64,000 nt of DNA from Gracilibacillus boraciitolerans JCM 21714 (GCF_000521485.1 NZ_BAVS01000001.1:186001-250000); one strand, 5' to 3'. Counted from the first letter of the stretch, positions 1 through 9,558 are shown. Notes: a model not told the origin generated them from the letters alone. Numbers and translations are program-made.

Positions 1-692
1 ACTTCAATTAAATGGTCAGGCTGATAGTCTAAATAACCTTTCTGACCTTTTTGCTTAGCTATTTCAACACCTTTTTTACTTAATATGCCTTTAGCCAGTG
101 AGCCTCTTGTAACGACACTAATGTGATTTTGATGCAATAGATCTAACATTTCCTCTTCGGGGCGGCGATCTAAAATGCTATATTGCATCATTACACTGAC
201 TATTTTAGATTTCATTACATATTCCCGGATCACATTAGGTCTAATGGAAGAAATACCATAGTATCGGATGGTTCCTTCACTTACTAGTTCATCAAATGCT
301 TCAATTGTTTGCTCAATCGGATCTTCAATTGTCCCTCCGTGTAATTGATATAAATCAATATAATCGACTTGCAATCTTCTTAAGCTTTCTTTTACTTGTT
401 CTTTAATATAAGCTTTACGAGGATCCCAAAACCAGCTTCCGTCATATTTTAGATGGTTGCCAACTTTAGTGGCTAAGATAAATTGATCGCGTTTATTTTT
501 GATGGTCTGACCGATAATTTCTTCATTTTGTCCACTGTCGTATAAATCAGCCGTATCCAAATAATTTATGCCAAGATCTAATGCTTCATCAATTATGTTT
601 GATGCTTTAGTTAAATCGGTTCCTAGTGACATACAGCCTAGCGAGATTGGTGAAACACGTAAATCTGATGATCCTAATTGAATTTTATCCAT
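1..692 (-). CDS. yqkF: Aldo/keto reductase, YqkF-type (C-terminus cut by window edge)
   Basis: The gene starts at the ATG complementary to 690-692 and reads leftward off the window, so about 230 residues are visible and the C-terminus is missing. The translation has the hallmarks of an NADPH-dependent aldo/keto reductase TIM barrel: an N-terminal LGSSDLRVSPISLGCM stretch, the catalytic Asp and Tyr in LDTADLY, a Lys in ATKVG and a His in YQLHGG. Members reduce small aldehydes or ketones in the cytoplasm; the substrate here cannot be told. In B. subtilis yqkF also sits next to nudF, divergently from it, which matches the layout here. It has no signal peptide. Family assignment is firm; the exact orthologue is inferred from position. 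Confidence 0.88.
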   Translation of the reverse strand, partial: MDKIQLGSSDLRVSPISLGCMSLGTDLTKASNIIDEALDLGINYLDTADLYDSGQNEEIIGQTIKNKRDQFILATKVGNHLKYDGSWFWDPRKAYIKEQVKESLRRLQVDYIDLYQLHGGTIEDPIEQTIEAFDELVSEGTIRYYGISSIRPNVIREYVMKSKIVSVMMQYSILDRRPEEEMLDLLHQNHISVVTRGSLAKGILSKKGVEIAKQKGQKGYLDYQPDHLIE

Positions 693-729
693 ATTATTCA
701 ACCTTTCCATAAGTTTTTTTATAAATTCA

Positions 730-758
730 TTGTACAAATATAAAGAAAGAAATACAAT
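730..758 (+). promoter_or_regulatory. Probable sigma-A promoter of nudF
   Basis: TTGTAC at 730-735 and TACAAT at 753-758 are separated by 17 bases, close to the vegetative consensus. The site lies in the 100-base gap between the divergent reductase and nudF and would start transcription near 765. Confidence 0.5.
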
Positions 759-794
759 AAAAGGGATTGTTCTAATATAGAAGGGATGAAAAAA

Positions 795-1340
795 ATGAAT
801 CAATTTGAAGAAAAAACAATAAAATCAGAAACTGTTTTTAACGGAAGAATAATAGATGTACAAGTAGATGATGTGATGTTACCAAATGGAAAAACCTCGA
901 AGCGTGAAATTGTAAAACATCCTGGTGCAGTAGCAATTATTCCAGTCTCTAAGAATAATAAAATAATCTTTGTTAAACAATATCGTAAGCCATTAGAAAA
1001 AGTATTAGTAGAAATACCAGCAGGAAAACTAGAAGAGGGAGAATCACCGGAAATAACAGCATTAAGGGAATTAGAAGAGGAAACAGGATTTACTACTAAA
1101 AATATGAATTATGTCTCTTCCTTTTATACGTCTCCAGGCTTTGCAGATGAGATCATTTATCTATATGAAACCAATTCCTTAGAAAAATTAACAGAGCTAA
1201 AAGAACTGGATGAGGATGAATTTGTCGAATTAATCGAATTATCGATAGATGAGGCAGAAAAATTAATTGCTACTCAAGAAATTCATGATATAAAAACGAT
1301 ATATGCAATTCTATATCTGAAATCCAAAGGTATGAAATAG
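795..1340 (+). CDS. nudF: ADP-ribose pyrophosphatase (Nudix hydrolase)
   Basis: A cytoplasmic Nudix hydrolase that cleaves ADP-ribose to AMP and ribose 5-phosphate. The Nudix box is complete: about residues 77-99 from the chosen start, beginning GKLEEGE and containing RELEEETGF with the metal-binding glutamates. Length (181 aa) matches B. subtilis NudF (about 185). An ATG three codons earlier, at 786, directly abuts the ribosome binding site GAAGGG (780-785). The ATG at 795 has a normal 9-base spacing, so I chose it. The next gene starts one base after the stop, so the two are probably co-transcribed. Confidence 0.93.
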   Translation: MNQFEEKTIKSETVFNGRIIDVQVDDVMLPNGKTSKREIVKHPGAVAIIPVSKNNKIIFVKQYRKPLEKVLVEIPAGKLEEGESPEITALRELEEETGFTTKNMNYVSSFYTSPGFADEIIYLYETNSLEKLTELKELDEDEFVELIELSIDEAEKLIATQEIHDIKTIYAILYLKSKGMK

Positions 1341-1341
1341 A

Positions 1342-2514
1342 ATGTTACATGACTTTTTTGTTGATTTACATATTCATGTTGGCCGCAATTATAAAGGAAA
1401 ACCAGTAAAGATTACGGCCTCTAAAAATCTTACCATTACAAATATTATGGAAGAAGCAAGTCAAAGGAAAGGGATAGATATAGTGGGTGTGATAGATTGT
1501 CATGCACCGACTGTTCTAACAGAAATAGAAGAATCTATAGCAATGGATAATGCGTTTGAATTGGAAGAGGGAGGAATTCGTTATTCGAATACTACCTTAA
1601 TTTTAGGCTCCGAGATTGAAGTGTACGATGAGAACTGTAACGGTCCCATTCACGTGCTTTGTTATTTCCCTTACTTAGATAATATGCAGCAATTTTCTAA
1701 CTGGCTTTCTCAGCATATGAAAAATATTGAGCTTAGTTCGCAACGATATTATGGCAGTGCGATCGATCTGCAGAAGAAGACAAAAGAACTTCAGGGTATC
1801 TTTATTCCTGCACATGTATTCACCCCTTTTAAGAGTTTATTTGGAAAAGGGGGGGTGTCTAGCACTTTAGAGGAGATATTTGATCCCAATTTAATTGATG
1901 CAATAGAACTTGGTTTAAGCTCTGACAGTTTCATGGCAGATCAAATAGCAGAATTACACAGATTCTCTTTTGTAACTAATTCTGACGCGCATTCATTAGG
2001 TAAAATAGCGAGAGAGTATCAGCAGATGTATCTGGAAAATCCAACCTTCCTTGAATTAAAAGCGGCTTTATTGACACAAAATAATCGAAGGATCAAACAA
2101 AATTTTGGTATGAATCCTCGCTTAGGTAAATATTATGCAACGGTTTGTTCTCAATGTTTATCACGAACATCTGAAGAAGGAAAATGTTCAGAATGTGGAT
2201 CAACTAAGTATATTAAAGGGGGGGTAGCAGATCGAATTCAAGAGTTATCTTCACAGCAGAGCGATCCTCCTGTTAGACCTGACTATATTTATCAGGTTCC
2301 GCTTGAATACTTACCAGGTTTGGGACCAAAAACACTGGATCGTTTATTACAACATTTTGGTACCGAAATGAATGTCATCCACTATGTTCCTGAGCAAGCT
2401 TTAATAGAGATAGTGGGAGAAAAACTTACCCAATTAATTATTAATCTGCGACAAGGGAGGATCAATTTAACAGAAGGTGGTGGCGGAAAATACGGAAAGA
2501 TAAGAAATGAATGA
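1342..2514 (+). CDS. Endonuclease Q family protein (PHP domain, zinc ribbon)
   Basis: An N-terminal PHP-type metal-binding domain is shown by FVDLHIHVGR at the start and by later His/Asp clusters (IDCHAP, PAHVFTP, NSDAHS). A C-terminal zinc ribbon follows (two CxxC pairs around residues 270-285), then a helix-hairpin-helix-like segment (PGLGPKTLDRLL). This is the architecture of endonuclease Q, which nicks DNA 5' of deaminated bases and AP sites; the activity is known from archaeal and Bacillus relatives and is inferred here. The gene is known next to nudF in bacilli. Two seven-G runs (about 1849 and 2218) each encode a Gly-Gly pair that may be one Gly too long. Confidence 0.82.
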   Translation: MLHDFFVDLHIHVGRNYKGKPVKITASKNLTITNIMEEASQRKGIDIVGVIDCHAPTVLTEIEESIAMDNAFELEEGGIRYSNTTLILGSEIEVYDENCNGPIHVLCYFPYLDNMQQFSNWLSQHMKNIELSSQRYYGSAIDLQKKTKELQGIFIPAHVFTPFKSLFGKGGVSSTLEEIFDPNLIDAIELGLSSDSFMADQIAELHRFSFVTNSDAHSLGKIAREYQQMYLENPTFLELKAALLTQNNRRIKQNFGMNPRLGKYYATVCSQCLSRTSEEGKCSECGSTKYIKGGVADRIQELSSQQSDPPVRPDYIYQVPLEYLPGLGPKTLDRLLQHFGTEMNVIHYVPEQALIEIVGEKLTQLIINLRQGRINLTEGGGGKYGKIRNE

Positions 2515-2613
2515 GAGTAATTTGTTTGTCTAAATAGCATACTTTGATCAGTTCTATTTCTATCTAGTATTTCATAGATTGAAGAAAGAACTTAATTGAA
2601 GGATGTGGAAAGT

Positions 2614-3261
2614 TTGAAACTAGCAAAAAATAGAAAACCTTTGACAACACATTTCACTAAATATCATACCATCTATATATTTACGGTAATTCTTTTTATT
2701 ACCGGTATTATCTTTGGTGCTATTATTGTAAATAGTATGACGTTTGTCCAAAAACAAGATTTATTTTTTTATTTAGAGCGTTTCTTTCTGAGCTTTTTAC
2801 AAGAGGATCCTATTGCAAAACAAAGTTTATTTAAAAATTCGTTTCTTTACCATATGCAATTTCTGTCCTTACTATTTTTTTTAGGCTTAGCAGTTATTGG
2901 ATTGCCAATTATCTGGATCCTGTTATTTATAAAAGGTGTAGCGATAGGATTTACAGTTGGCTTTTTTGTGAATCAGTTAGGTTTATTAGAAGGTCTATTA
3001 TTTTCGTTTTCAGCTATTGCGCCACAAAATTTGATTATCATACCGATTTATATAATTGCAAGTAGCTTTGCCATGATCTTCTCATTAACACTATTGCAAA
3101 GCATGTTTTCTAAAAGATATAAGCAACCTATTTTACAATTATTTTCTCGTTATATTGGTCTGTTTATCTCCCTGGTAATAGTAATTAGCCTAGCAGCATT
3201 ATTAGAATCCTTCATTTCATTTGAAGCGATGAAGATGATTTCAGATCGAATTATTAAATAA
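2614..3261 (+). CDS. spoIIM: Stage II sporulation protein M
   Basis: A membrane protein of the mother-cell engulfment complex; SpoIIM holds SpoIID and SpoIIP at the septum so that septal peptidoglycan is removed. The protein is very hydrophobic, with about five membrane segments and a short basic N-terminus, and ends close to the family length of about 215 aa. The most plausible start is TTG at 2614, nine bases after AAGGAT; an earlier in-frame TTG at 2596 has no good Shine-Dalgarno. It sits directly upstream of fur, as in B. subtilis. No sigma-E promoter could be assigned with confidence in the 100-base gap upstream. Confidence 0.9.
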   Translation: MKLAKNRKPLTTHFTKYHTIYIFTVILFITGIIFGAIIVNSMTFVQKQDLFFYLERFFLSFLQEDPIAKQSLFKNSFLYHMQFLSLLFFLGLAVIGLPIIWILLFIKGVAIGFTVGFFVNQLGLLEGLLFSFSAIAPQNLIIIPIYIIASSFAMIFSLTLLQSMFSKRYKQPILQLFSRYIGLFISLVIVISLAALLESFISFEAMKMISDRIIK

Positions 3262-3312
3262 TAATAGTTATTAAATAATAATAAAAAATAGCCTATTTTA
3301 TAATTATTTTAA

Positions 3313-3341
3313 TTGACACCTTACATATGTCTCTTTATAAT
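3313..3341 (+). promoter_or_regulatory. Sigma-A promoter of fur
   Basis: A perfect consensus promoter: TTGACA at 3313-3318, 17-base spacer, TATAAT at 3336-3341. A strong AAGGAGG ribosome binding site follows before the fur ATG at 3366. The predicted transcription start is around 3348, so the leader is very short. Confidence 0.8.
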
Positions 3342-3365
3342 TAGCTTTGTAAGGAGGTCTTCGAG

Positions 3366-3854
3366 ATGGAACACCGTTTAGACCGTATAAAAAAGGAATT
3401 GCATGCACAAAGTTATAAATTAACTCCACAACGTGAAGCTACAGTACGTGTTTTATTAGAAAGAGAAGAAGATCATCTCAGTGCAGAAGATGTGTATTTA
3501 TTAGTTAAAGATAAATCACCTGAGATTGGTTTAGCTACCGTATACAGAACCTTGGAATTGCTTACTGAATTAAAAATTGTAGATAAAATAAATTTTGGTG
3601 ATGGAGTATCTCGTTTTGATCTTCGTAAAGAGGGTGCTAAACACTTTCATCATCATTTAGTGTGCACGGAATGCGGATCGGTAGAAGAGATCATGGATGA
3701 CCTGTTAGATGATGTAGAAGAAATTGTACAATCAGATTGGGGGGGATTTTTGGTGAAGGATCATCGATTAACATTTCACGGGATTTGTCAAAAGTGTCAG
3801 GATCGAATATGTAAAAATTGCGAGGCCAAAAAATTAGCAACAAAACAGGTATAA
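3366..3854 (+). CDS. fur: Ferric uptake regulator
   Basis: An iron-sensing DNA-binding repressor. The N-terminal winged helix (about residues 1-85, with YKLTPQREATVRVL and PEIGLATVYRTLELL) is nearly identical in pattern to B. subtilis Fur. The metal site HFHHHLVC follows, with structural zinc Cys pairs (CTECG and CQKCQ). The C-terminus is a little longer than in B. subtilis and carries an extra CKNC pair. The seven-G run at about 3739 gives DWGGF where the family has a residue less. It forms the conserved cluster with spoIIM, yqzK and xerD and is read from its own consensus promoter. PerR or Zur are less likely given the synteny. Confidence 0.95.
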   Translation: MEHRLDRIKKELHAQSYKLTPQREATVRVLLEREEDHLSAEDVYLLVKDKSPEIGLATVYRTLELLTELKIVDKINFGDGVSRFDLRKEGAKHFHHHLVCTECGSVEEIMDDLLDDVEEIVQSDWGGFLVKDHRLTFHGICQKCQDRICKNCEAKKLATKQV

Positions 3855-3915
3855 TTTTCAATAATCTCGGTATAAATTCTAATAGAGTATATAAATTCTA
3901 TTAGGAGAATGTACT

Positions 3916-4134
3916 ATGTCGTCTTTTATCAAGATATCGATGGAAATGATTAAGTTTTTTATTATTTTTGTGCTATGTACGCTCTTATTTTTTTATGTTA
4001 TAAAGGCAGTACACAGTGAATATGAAAAATTAGATCGTTATGAATATCCTCAAGGGAATGCTGTTAAAGTATTTCAGCAGGAAGACCAGAATGTTTGGGA
4101 GCGTTTAAGTATTTTTTTTCGATTGGGTGAATAA
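3916..4134 (+). CDS. yqzK: YqzK family small membrane protein (DUF4227)
   Basis: A 72-residue protein with one N-terminal membrane segment (about residues 10-30) followed by a charged tail. Its position between fur and xerD is where B. subtilis has yqzK, and size and topology agree. Its function is not known. A GGAG ribosome binding site lies just upstream, and the stop is four bases before the xerD ATG, so the two are probably translated from one message. Confidence 0.8.
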   Translation: MSSFIKISMEMIKFFIIFVLCTLLFFYVIKAVHSEYEKLDRYEYPQGNAVKVFQQEDQNVWERLSIFFRLGE

Positions 4135-4137
4135 AAT

Positions 4138-5033
4138 ATGAGTGAGATGCAATATCCCATAGAAGAGTTTTTTCACTTTGTGCGGATTGAGAGAGGTTTA
4201 TCTAACAATACTATTCAAGCGTATAAACGTGATCTATCACACTATTATGAATATATAAAAGAGAAACAGAAGATAACCAGCTGGCAAGAAGTTGGGCGAC
4301 ATGATGTACTGAAATTTATTTATATGTTAAATGACCAGGGTAAATCTGCTGCCACATGTGCAAGAATGCTATCTACTTTACGATTATTTCATCAGTTCTT
4401 AATAAGGGAGTATCAATTGAAGGTAGATCCAAGCTTACATATTGAAACTCCTAAAGCAAACCGTAAGTTACCGAAAGTATTATCACCTAAAGACATTGAT
4501 AAATTACTTGATATACCTGATACAGATAGATATTCCATACGCAATAAAGCATGTTAGAAACCTTGTATGCAACAGGATTACGTGTGTCTGAATTAATCAA
4601 TTTAAAAATGGAGGATTTGCATTTAACGATGGGATTTGTTCGTTGTTTCGGCAAAGGATCAAAGGAACGAATTGTTCCATTGGGAGATATTGCAAATGAT
4701 GCTTTAGAAATCTATTTAAATAAAGCTAGATCACAATTCGTCAAACAAAAGGCTACTGATACAGTTTTTGTTAATCATCATGGTAATCCCTTATCACGAC
4801 AAGGCTTTTGGAAGATTATTAAAGATATCGCAGCAACGGCAGGGATAGAGAAGAATTTATCACCTCACACATTGCGGCATTCATTTGCAACGCATTTGTT
4901 GGAAAATGGAGCTGATTTAAGGGCTGTCCAAGAAATGCTTGGACATGCTGATATTTCTACTACGCAAATATATACACATGTTTCCAAATCACGATTAAAG
5001 GACATCTATAAGACACATCATCCAAGAGCCTGA
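4138..5033 (+). pseudogene. xerD: Tyrosine recombinase XerD, frameshifted as read
   Basis: XerD and XerC resolve chromosome dimers at dif. The N-terminal SAM-like core-binding domain is read from 4138; the catalytic domain continues in another frame to 5033. It carries the expected residues: Arg in [19 protein letters not shown] (His-x-x-Arg), GHADISTTQ and the nucleophile Tyr in QIYTH. The frame is lost at 4549-4552, where GCATG replaces an expected GCAATG (missing one A; the protein should read [12 protein letters not shown]). Restored length is about 297 aa, the normal size. Because XerD is normally required and the rest is intact, I suspect a sequence error, not real decay. The break resembles those in rsiX, spoIVA and aroH. 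Confidence 0.9.
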
Positions 5034-5034
5034 A

Positions 5035-5063
5035 AACGTCACGAATTAATTCGTGACGTTTTT
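5035..5063 (+). terminator. Rho-independent terminator after xerD
   Basis: Two perfect 13-base arms (AACGTCACGAATT and its complement, 5035-5047 and 5048-5060) are followed by a T run to 5063. Confidence 0.85.
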
Positions 5064-5201
5064 CTGGTATTATAAAATAAAGAAATGTAGGCATATTATA
5101 TAGATGGACAGGGTATAGAAAATTAGTAGCAAAATTTATAAGAAGTACTATTTAATAATATTAAATGTGAAATTCAGTAAGAAATATTGGAGGTCATTAT
5201 C

Positions 5202-6510
5202 ATGAGAATGGTAGATATTATTGCAAAAAAAAGAAATGGTGAATCTTTGGATGAAAAAGAAATAGCTTTTTTATAGAAAATTATATGGCAGGAGTAATTC
5301 CAGATTATCAGGTATCCGCTTTAATGATGGCTATTTATTATCAAGGTATGTCACAAGAGGAGACTGCATATTTAACGAAACACATGGTCGCGTCAGGGAT
5401 ATAATAGACTTATCTCCAATTAAAGGTCATAAAGTGGACAAACATTCAACAGGTGGCGTAGGAGATAAAACCACGTTTATTGTAGGACCATTAGTAGCAG
5501 CGGCTGGACTTCCTGTTGCCAAGATGTCTGGACGAGGTTTAGGTCATACTGGGGGGGGAACCATTGATAAATTAGAATCTATTCCTGGATTTAGAGTTGA
5601 ATTATCTAATCAACAATTTATTGATAATGTGAATACTTATAAATTAGCAGTTGTCGGACAAACAGGCAATCTTGCACCGGCTGATAAAAAATTATACGCT
5701 TTAAGAGATGTTACAGCGACGGTTGACTCTTTACCGCTTATTGCCAGTTCTATTATGAGCAAAAAGATTGCCTCCGGAGCTGATAGTATAATTTTAGATG
5801 TAAAAACAGGTTCTGGTGCTTTTATGAAAACGTTGGAAAACTCAAAAAAACTGGCTGAAGAAATGGTTACAATTGGTAAGCAATTAAATCGTAACACTAT
5901 TGCTGTGATTAGTGATATGAATCAACCTCTCGGTTTTGAAATCGGAAATGCAAGTGAAGTGAAGGAAGCAGTAGAAATCTTACAAGGAAAGAGAATTGAT
6001 GATTTAAGAGAATTGGCAATCGAACTGGCAGCACATATGACAATTGTTGCTGGGGGGGTCTATTCTGATTATGTAGAGGCGACTAGTTCATTAAATGAAT
6101 TAATCGATAATGGGGGGGAGGCATTAAAATGCTTTAAGAATTTTGTCAAGGCGCAGAATGGAGACGTGTCTGTAATAGAAGATTTAACAAAACTTCCAAC
6201 CTCTCAATATAAAATCCCAGTAAAAGCAGAACAACAAGGTTACATTCATGAAATGGAAGCTGATCAAATTGGAATTGCTGCTATGCATCTAGGTGCTGGC
6301 CGCGCAACGAAAGAAGATAAAATAAATCATGGTGTTGGCATTACTCTCAAAAAGAAAATTGGAGATTTTGTAAATGCAGGAGATACGATTGCTATTTTAA
6401 ATAGTGACCAACAACAGGTCGATGAGATTGCATCTATCGTAAAAGATGCTTATACGATCAAAGAAGAAAAAGCAAACAAACGGAAGATGATATACGAAGT
6501 AATTAAATAA
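5202..6510 (+). pseudogene. pdp: Pyrimidine-nucleoside phosphorylase, frameshifted as read
   Basis: The enzyme splits uridine and thymidine with phosphate in nucleoside salvage. Conserved segments are clear: KVDKHSTGGVGD, KMSGRGLGHT, TIDKLESIPGF, SSIMSKKIASGAD and the C-terminal LGAGRATKED. Translation starts at ATG 5202 after GGAGG. Two frame breaks lie near the N-terminus: a T run at 5267-5272 is one base short, and GGG at 5396-5398 is one G short of the expected SGDIIDL reading. The family motif GHTGGTIDK appears here as GHTGGGTIDK because of the eight-G run at 5551. In many bacilli drm and pupG precede this gene; both are absent here. Confidence 0.9.
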
Positions 6511-6517
6511 CACAGGA

Positions 6518-6548
6518 AAAGAGCTCAGATGATATTCTGAGCTTTTTT
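6518..6548 (+). terminator. Terminator after pdp
   Basis: AGCTCAGA (6522-6529) pairs with TCTGAGCT (6536-6543) around a six-base loop and is followed by a run of Ts. Confidence 0.8.
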
Positions 6549-6673
6549 GTTGTCTGGTTTCCGTTAACTATTTTTAAGATCTAAGAACATAAATAAATAA
6601 GATTCTTGTAAAACCAGTTATACTTTTTAGTATTTTTGGAAAAAATAGAATTAGTATTAAGCGGAGGTGACAA

Positions 6674-7876
6674 ATGTTGAAAAAAATAATTTTTACAATG
6701 ACTTTAGTAATATTGAGTATTTTGCTTTTTACAAGCGGAAATGTACTTGCACATCATAGTGACGCACATGTATCAATAGAAGTTAATGAGAATCAATCTC
6801 TTGATCTGGCTAATCATTCGAAATCAGCAATATTAATAGAACGCGATACTGGAAATATCCTATTTGATAAAAATGCAGAAGAAAAACTACCACCTGCAAG
6901 CATGACAAAAATTATGACGCTGTTATTGATTATGGAAGCTCTCGAAAAAGGTCAATTATCACTTGATGAAACAATAAGAGTTAGTGAAAAGGCTGCATCA
7001 ATGGGTGGTTCGCAAATCTTTTTAGAAGCTGGAGAGGAAATGTTGGCTGAGGATATTTTAAAAGGAATTGCTGTTGCATCTGGAAACGATGCAAGCGTGG
7101 CGATGGCAGAACGAATTGCCGGAAGTGAACAAGCATTTGTAGAGATGATGAATAATAAAGTAGATCAATTAGGTTTAAAATCTACTAAATTTCAAAATGC
7201 TACAGGTTTACCTGCTGAGGATCACTATAGTACCGCACACGATATGGCGATCATGGCACAAGCGCTTTTAAAATATGAAGATATTACGAAGTACACTAGT
7301 ATATATGAGGATTATTTGCGAAAGGGTAAAGATAATGAGTTCTGGTTAGTTAATACAAATAAACTGGTACGTTTCTACGAAGGGGGGGTAGATGGACTAA
7401 AAACAGGATATACCCGTGAAGCTAAATATTGTTTAACAGCTACTGCAGAAAAAAATGGTATGCGTACAATCGCAGTAGTATTGGGGGGGGCCAATAGCAC
7501 GAAAGAGCGCAATAGTGACGTTAGTCAACTTCTAGATTACGCCTTTTCCAAATACGAAACGAAGCAGCTTTATGAAAAGAATCAAACGGTGACTTCTTTT
7601 GAATGGTTGAAAGCAGACAAGCAGAAAGTAGATGTGGTTACAAGTGATTCTGTTTCTGTATTATTTGAGAAAGGAACTGATTTAAGCAAGATAGATACTA
7701 AAATTACCATCAATCAAAATATTGATCTTCCATTGGAAAAAGGTACGATGGTGGGGAAACTTCAGGTTTTGGATGATGATAAGCTGATTAGCGAGACAGA
7801 TTTAGTGGTACATGACGATATCAACCATGCTAATGTTTTTCAGTTATTCAAACGGACATTTCAGTCATTCTTCTAA
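6674..7876 (+). CDS. dacF: D-alanyl-D-alanine carboxypeptidase DacF
   Basis: A low-molecular-weight penicillin-binding protein that trims pentapeptide side chains, in B. subtilis acting on spore cortex peptidoglycan from the forespore. It has a signal peptide (about residues 1-26, ending VLA), then the three active-site motifs: SMTK (Ser76), SGN (136-138) and KTG (243-245). A C-terminal beta-rich PBP5-type domain and an amphipathic membrane anchor follow. The ribosome binding site GGAGGTGA precedes the ATG. It lies just upstream of spoIIAA, where read-through from dacF is known in B. subtilis. Two long G runs (7382, 7483) add one Gly each relative to the family. Confidence 0.95.
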   Translation: MLKKIIFTMTLVILSILLFTSGNVLAHHSDAHVSIEVNENQSLDLANHSKSAILIERDTGNILFDKNAEEKLPPASMTKIMTLLLIMEALEKGQLSLDETIRVSEKAASMGGSQIFLEAGEEMLAEDILKGIAVASGNDASVAMAERIAGSEQAFVEMMNNKVDQLGLKSTKFQNATGLPAEDHYSTAHDMAIMAQALLKYEDITKYTSIYEDYLRKGKDNEFWLVNTNKLVRFYEGGVDGLKTGYTREAKYCLTATAEKNGMRTIAVVLGGANSTKERNSDVSQLLDYAFSKYETKQLYEKNQTVTSFEWLKADKQKVDVVTSDSVSVLFEKGTDLSKIDTKITINQNIDLPLEKGTMVGKLQVLDDDKLISETDLVVHDDINHANVFQLFKRTFQSFF

Positions 7877-7946
7877 AAGAGATTGATTCGACAATATTAT
7901 GATAAGAGGTAAATTTTTGACGATTCCGTTCTACTTTTGTCATCTG

Positions 7947-7977
7947 GCAGGATTTTAATAAATAGATAGAGAAACTA
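7947..7977 (+). promoter_or_regulatory. Possible sigma-H promoter of the spoIIA operon
   Basis: GCAGGATTTT (7947-7956) matches the sigma-H -35 element, and AGAGAAACT (7968-7976) is a fair -10 at a 12-base spacing. The gap between dacF and spoIIAA is where the B. subtilis spoIIA promoter lies. Confidence 0.45.
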
Positions 7978-8008
7978 TAAATATAGAACAGTAATGGGAG
8001 GGTTTCAG

Positions 8009-8365
8009 ATGCAATTGTTTACACAATTTAATACGGTAGAAAATGTATTAATTGTCAGGTTAAATGGAGAATTAGATCATCACTCTGCCGCTCGATTAAA
8101 AATAGACTGGCAAAGTCAATTGAACAAAAAAGGAATCAAACATGTGGTTTTAAATTTAAGTGAATTACATTTTATGGATAGTTCTGGTTTAGGTGTGGTG
8201 TTAGGACGCTACAAGGAAGTAAAGCAATTAGGTGGAGAAATGATTGTTTGTTCGATTAACCCAGCGGTAAAGCGACTATTTGATATGTCTGGATTATTCA
8301 AAATTGTCCGGTTGGAGTCAGATGAAAGTTTCGCATTGACCAGCTTGGGGGGGGTAGCGTCATGA
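8009..8365 (+). CDS. spoIIAA: Anti-sigma F factor antagonist SpoIIAA
   Basis: A STAS-domain protein; its unphosphorylated form frees sigma F from SpoIIAB in the forespore. The phosphorylated serine lies in [15 protein letters not shown], and the fold is complete at 118 aa. An upstream in-frame ATG (7994) lies before the ribosome binding site GGGAGGG, so the start is the ATG at 8009. The family ends in LGVAS; here the eight-G run at 8347-8354 makes LGGVAS. The stop overlaps the spoIIAB start by four bases (ATGA), indicating translational coupling. Confidence 0.96.
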   Translation: MQLFTQFNTVENVLIVRLNGELDHHSAARLKIDWQSQLNKKGIKHVVLNLSELHFMDSSGLGVVLGRYKEVKQLGGEMIVCSINPAVKRLFDMSGLFKIVRLESDESFALTSLGGVAS

Positions 8366-8802
8366 ATAATTCGATGGAATTGAAATTTAAAAGCATTAGC
8401 GCAAACGAAGCCTTTGCACGTGTTTCTGTAGCAGCTTTTCTATCGCAAATTGATCCAAATATGGATGAGTTAACAGAGATTAAAACGGTTGTATCAGAAG
8501 CTGTCACAAATTCAATTATTCATGGATATGAAGAAGATCCTACTCAATTTATTTACATTTCTTGTACATTAACTGATAATAGTTTATCCATTGTGATTGA
8601 AGATGAAGGTATAGGAATAGATAACATCGATTTAGCAAAGGAACCGTTATACACTTCGAAGCCGGAATTAGAACGTTCAGGAATGGGATTTACTATTATG
8701 GAAAACTTTATGGATAAAGTTGAAATTATATCGCATCCAGGTGAAGGAACAATAGTGAAGATGACAAAAGATTTCGAGACTTCGAAAAGTATGTGTAATT
8801 AG
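8362..8802 (+). CDS. spoIIAB: Anti-sigma F factor / serine kinase SpoIIAB
   Basis: A GHKL ATPase-fold protein that binds sigma F and phosphorylates SpoIIAA. The N box ([13 protein letters not shown]), G1 box (EDEGIGI) and G2 segment ([15 protein letters not shown]) are all present in 146 aa. It overlaps spoIIAA by four bases, and its stop lies close to the sigF start. This is the standard three-gene spoIIA operon. Confidence 0.97.
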   Translation: MNNSMELKFKSISANEAFARVSVAAFLSQIDPNMDELTEIKTVVSEAVTNSIIHGYEEDPTQFIYISCTLTDNSLSIVIEDEGIGIDNIDLAKEPLYTSKPELERSGMGFTIMENFMDKVEIISHPGEGTIVKMTKDFETSKSMCN

Positions 8803-8811
8803 GTGACCTCC

Positions 8812-9558
8812 ATGAAAACAAAAATGTCGAATGCAGCACCGTTGGAAGATAAAGAAGTCAAAAAATATCTTGAATTAAGTCAACAAGGAGATCAGGTAGC
8901 AAGATCATTATTAGTGGAAAAAAACATTCGATTAGTATGGTCAGTTGTTCAAAGGTTTATGAATAGAGGTTACGATCAAGACGACTTATTTCAAATAGGG
9001 TGCATTGGATTATTAAAATCAATCGATAAGTTTGATTTGAGTTATGATGTTAAATTTTCCACTTATGCCGTCCCAATGATTATTGGAGAAATTCAGAGAT
9101 TTATTCGTGACGATGGAACGGTAAAGGTAAGCAGGTCTTTAAAAGAAATAGGAAATAAAGTCAGACGAGTGACAGATGATTTAACGAAAGAGTTAGCCAG
9201 AGCACCAACTATCAATGAAATTGCTGATAAGTTAGATATAGCTCCAGAAGATATTGTCCATGCACAAGAGGCAACGAAAAAGCCTCAATCGATACATGAA
9301 ACAGTTTATGAGAATGATGGTGATCCAATTACGTTATTGGATCAAATTGCAGATGTAAATGATAATTGGTTCGATAAACTGACAATGGAACAGATTATTA
9401 ATGATTTAGATCAACGCGAACGTTTGATTGTTTATTTGAGATATTATAAAGATAAAACACAGACAGAAGTAGCACATCGACTAGGAATTTCACAAGTTCA
9501 AGTTTCACGGATTGAGAAGAAAATATTGGAGAAAATTAAAGAGGAAATATTAAATTAA
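8812..9558 (+). CDS. sigF: RNA polymerase sigma factor SigF
   Basis: The first forespore-specific sigma factor. Sigma-70 regions are easy to follow: region 2 (NIRLVWSVVQRF, DDLFQIGCIGLLKSIDKFD, FSTYAVPMIIGEIQRF), region 3, and region 4 with the helix-turn-helix (TQTEVAHRLGISQVQVSRIEKK). An earlier in-frame GTG (8803) overlaps the AGGTGA ribosome binding site, so the ATG at 8812 is preferred. It is the last gene of the spoIIA operon and is followed by a terminator, so spoVAA downstream is probably separately expressed. Confidence 0.97.
   Translation: MKTKMSNAAPLEDKEVKKYLELSQQGDQVARSLLVEKNIRLVWSVVQRFMNRGYDQDDLFQIGCIGLLKSIDKFDLSYDVKFSTYAVPMIIGEIQRFIRDDGTVKVSRSLKEIGNKVRRVTDDLTKELARAPTINEIADKLDIAPEDIVHAQEATKKPQSIHETVYENDGDPITLLDQIADVNDNWFDKLTMEQIINDLDQRERLIVYLRYYKDKTQTEVAHRLGISQVQVSRIEKKILEKIKEEILN

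Noticed and set aside
4138-5033. Tyrosine recombinase as integrase of a mobile element
   Set aside because: The gene is in the conserved fur-yqzK-xerD order and has chromosomal XerD motifs; no attachment sites or phage genes are nearby.
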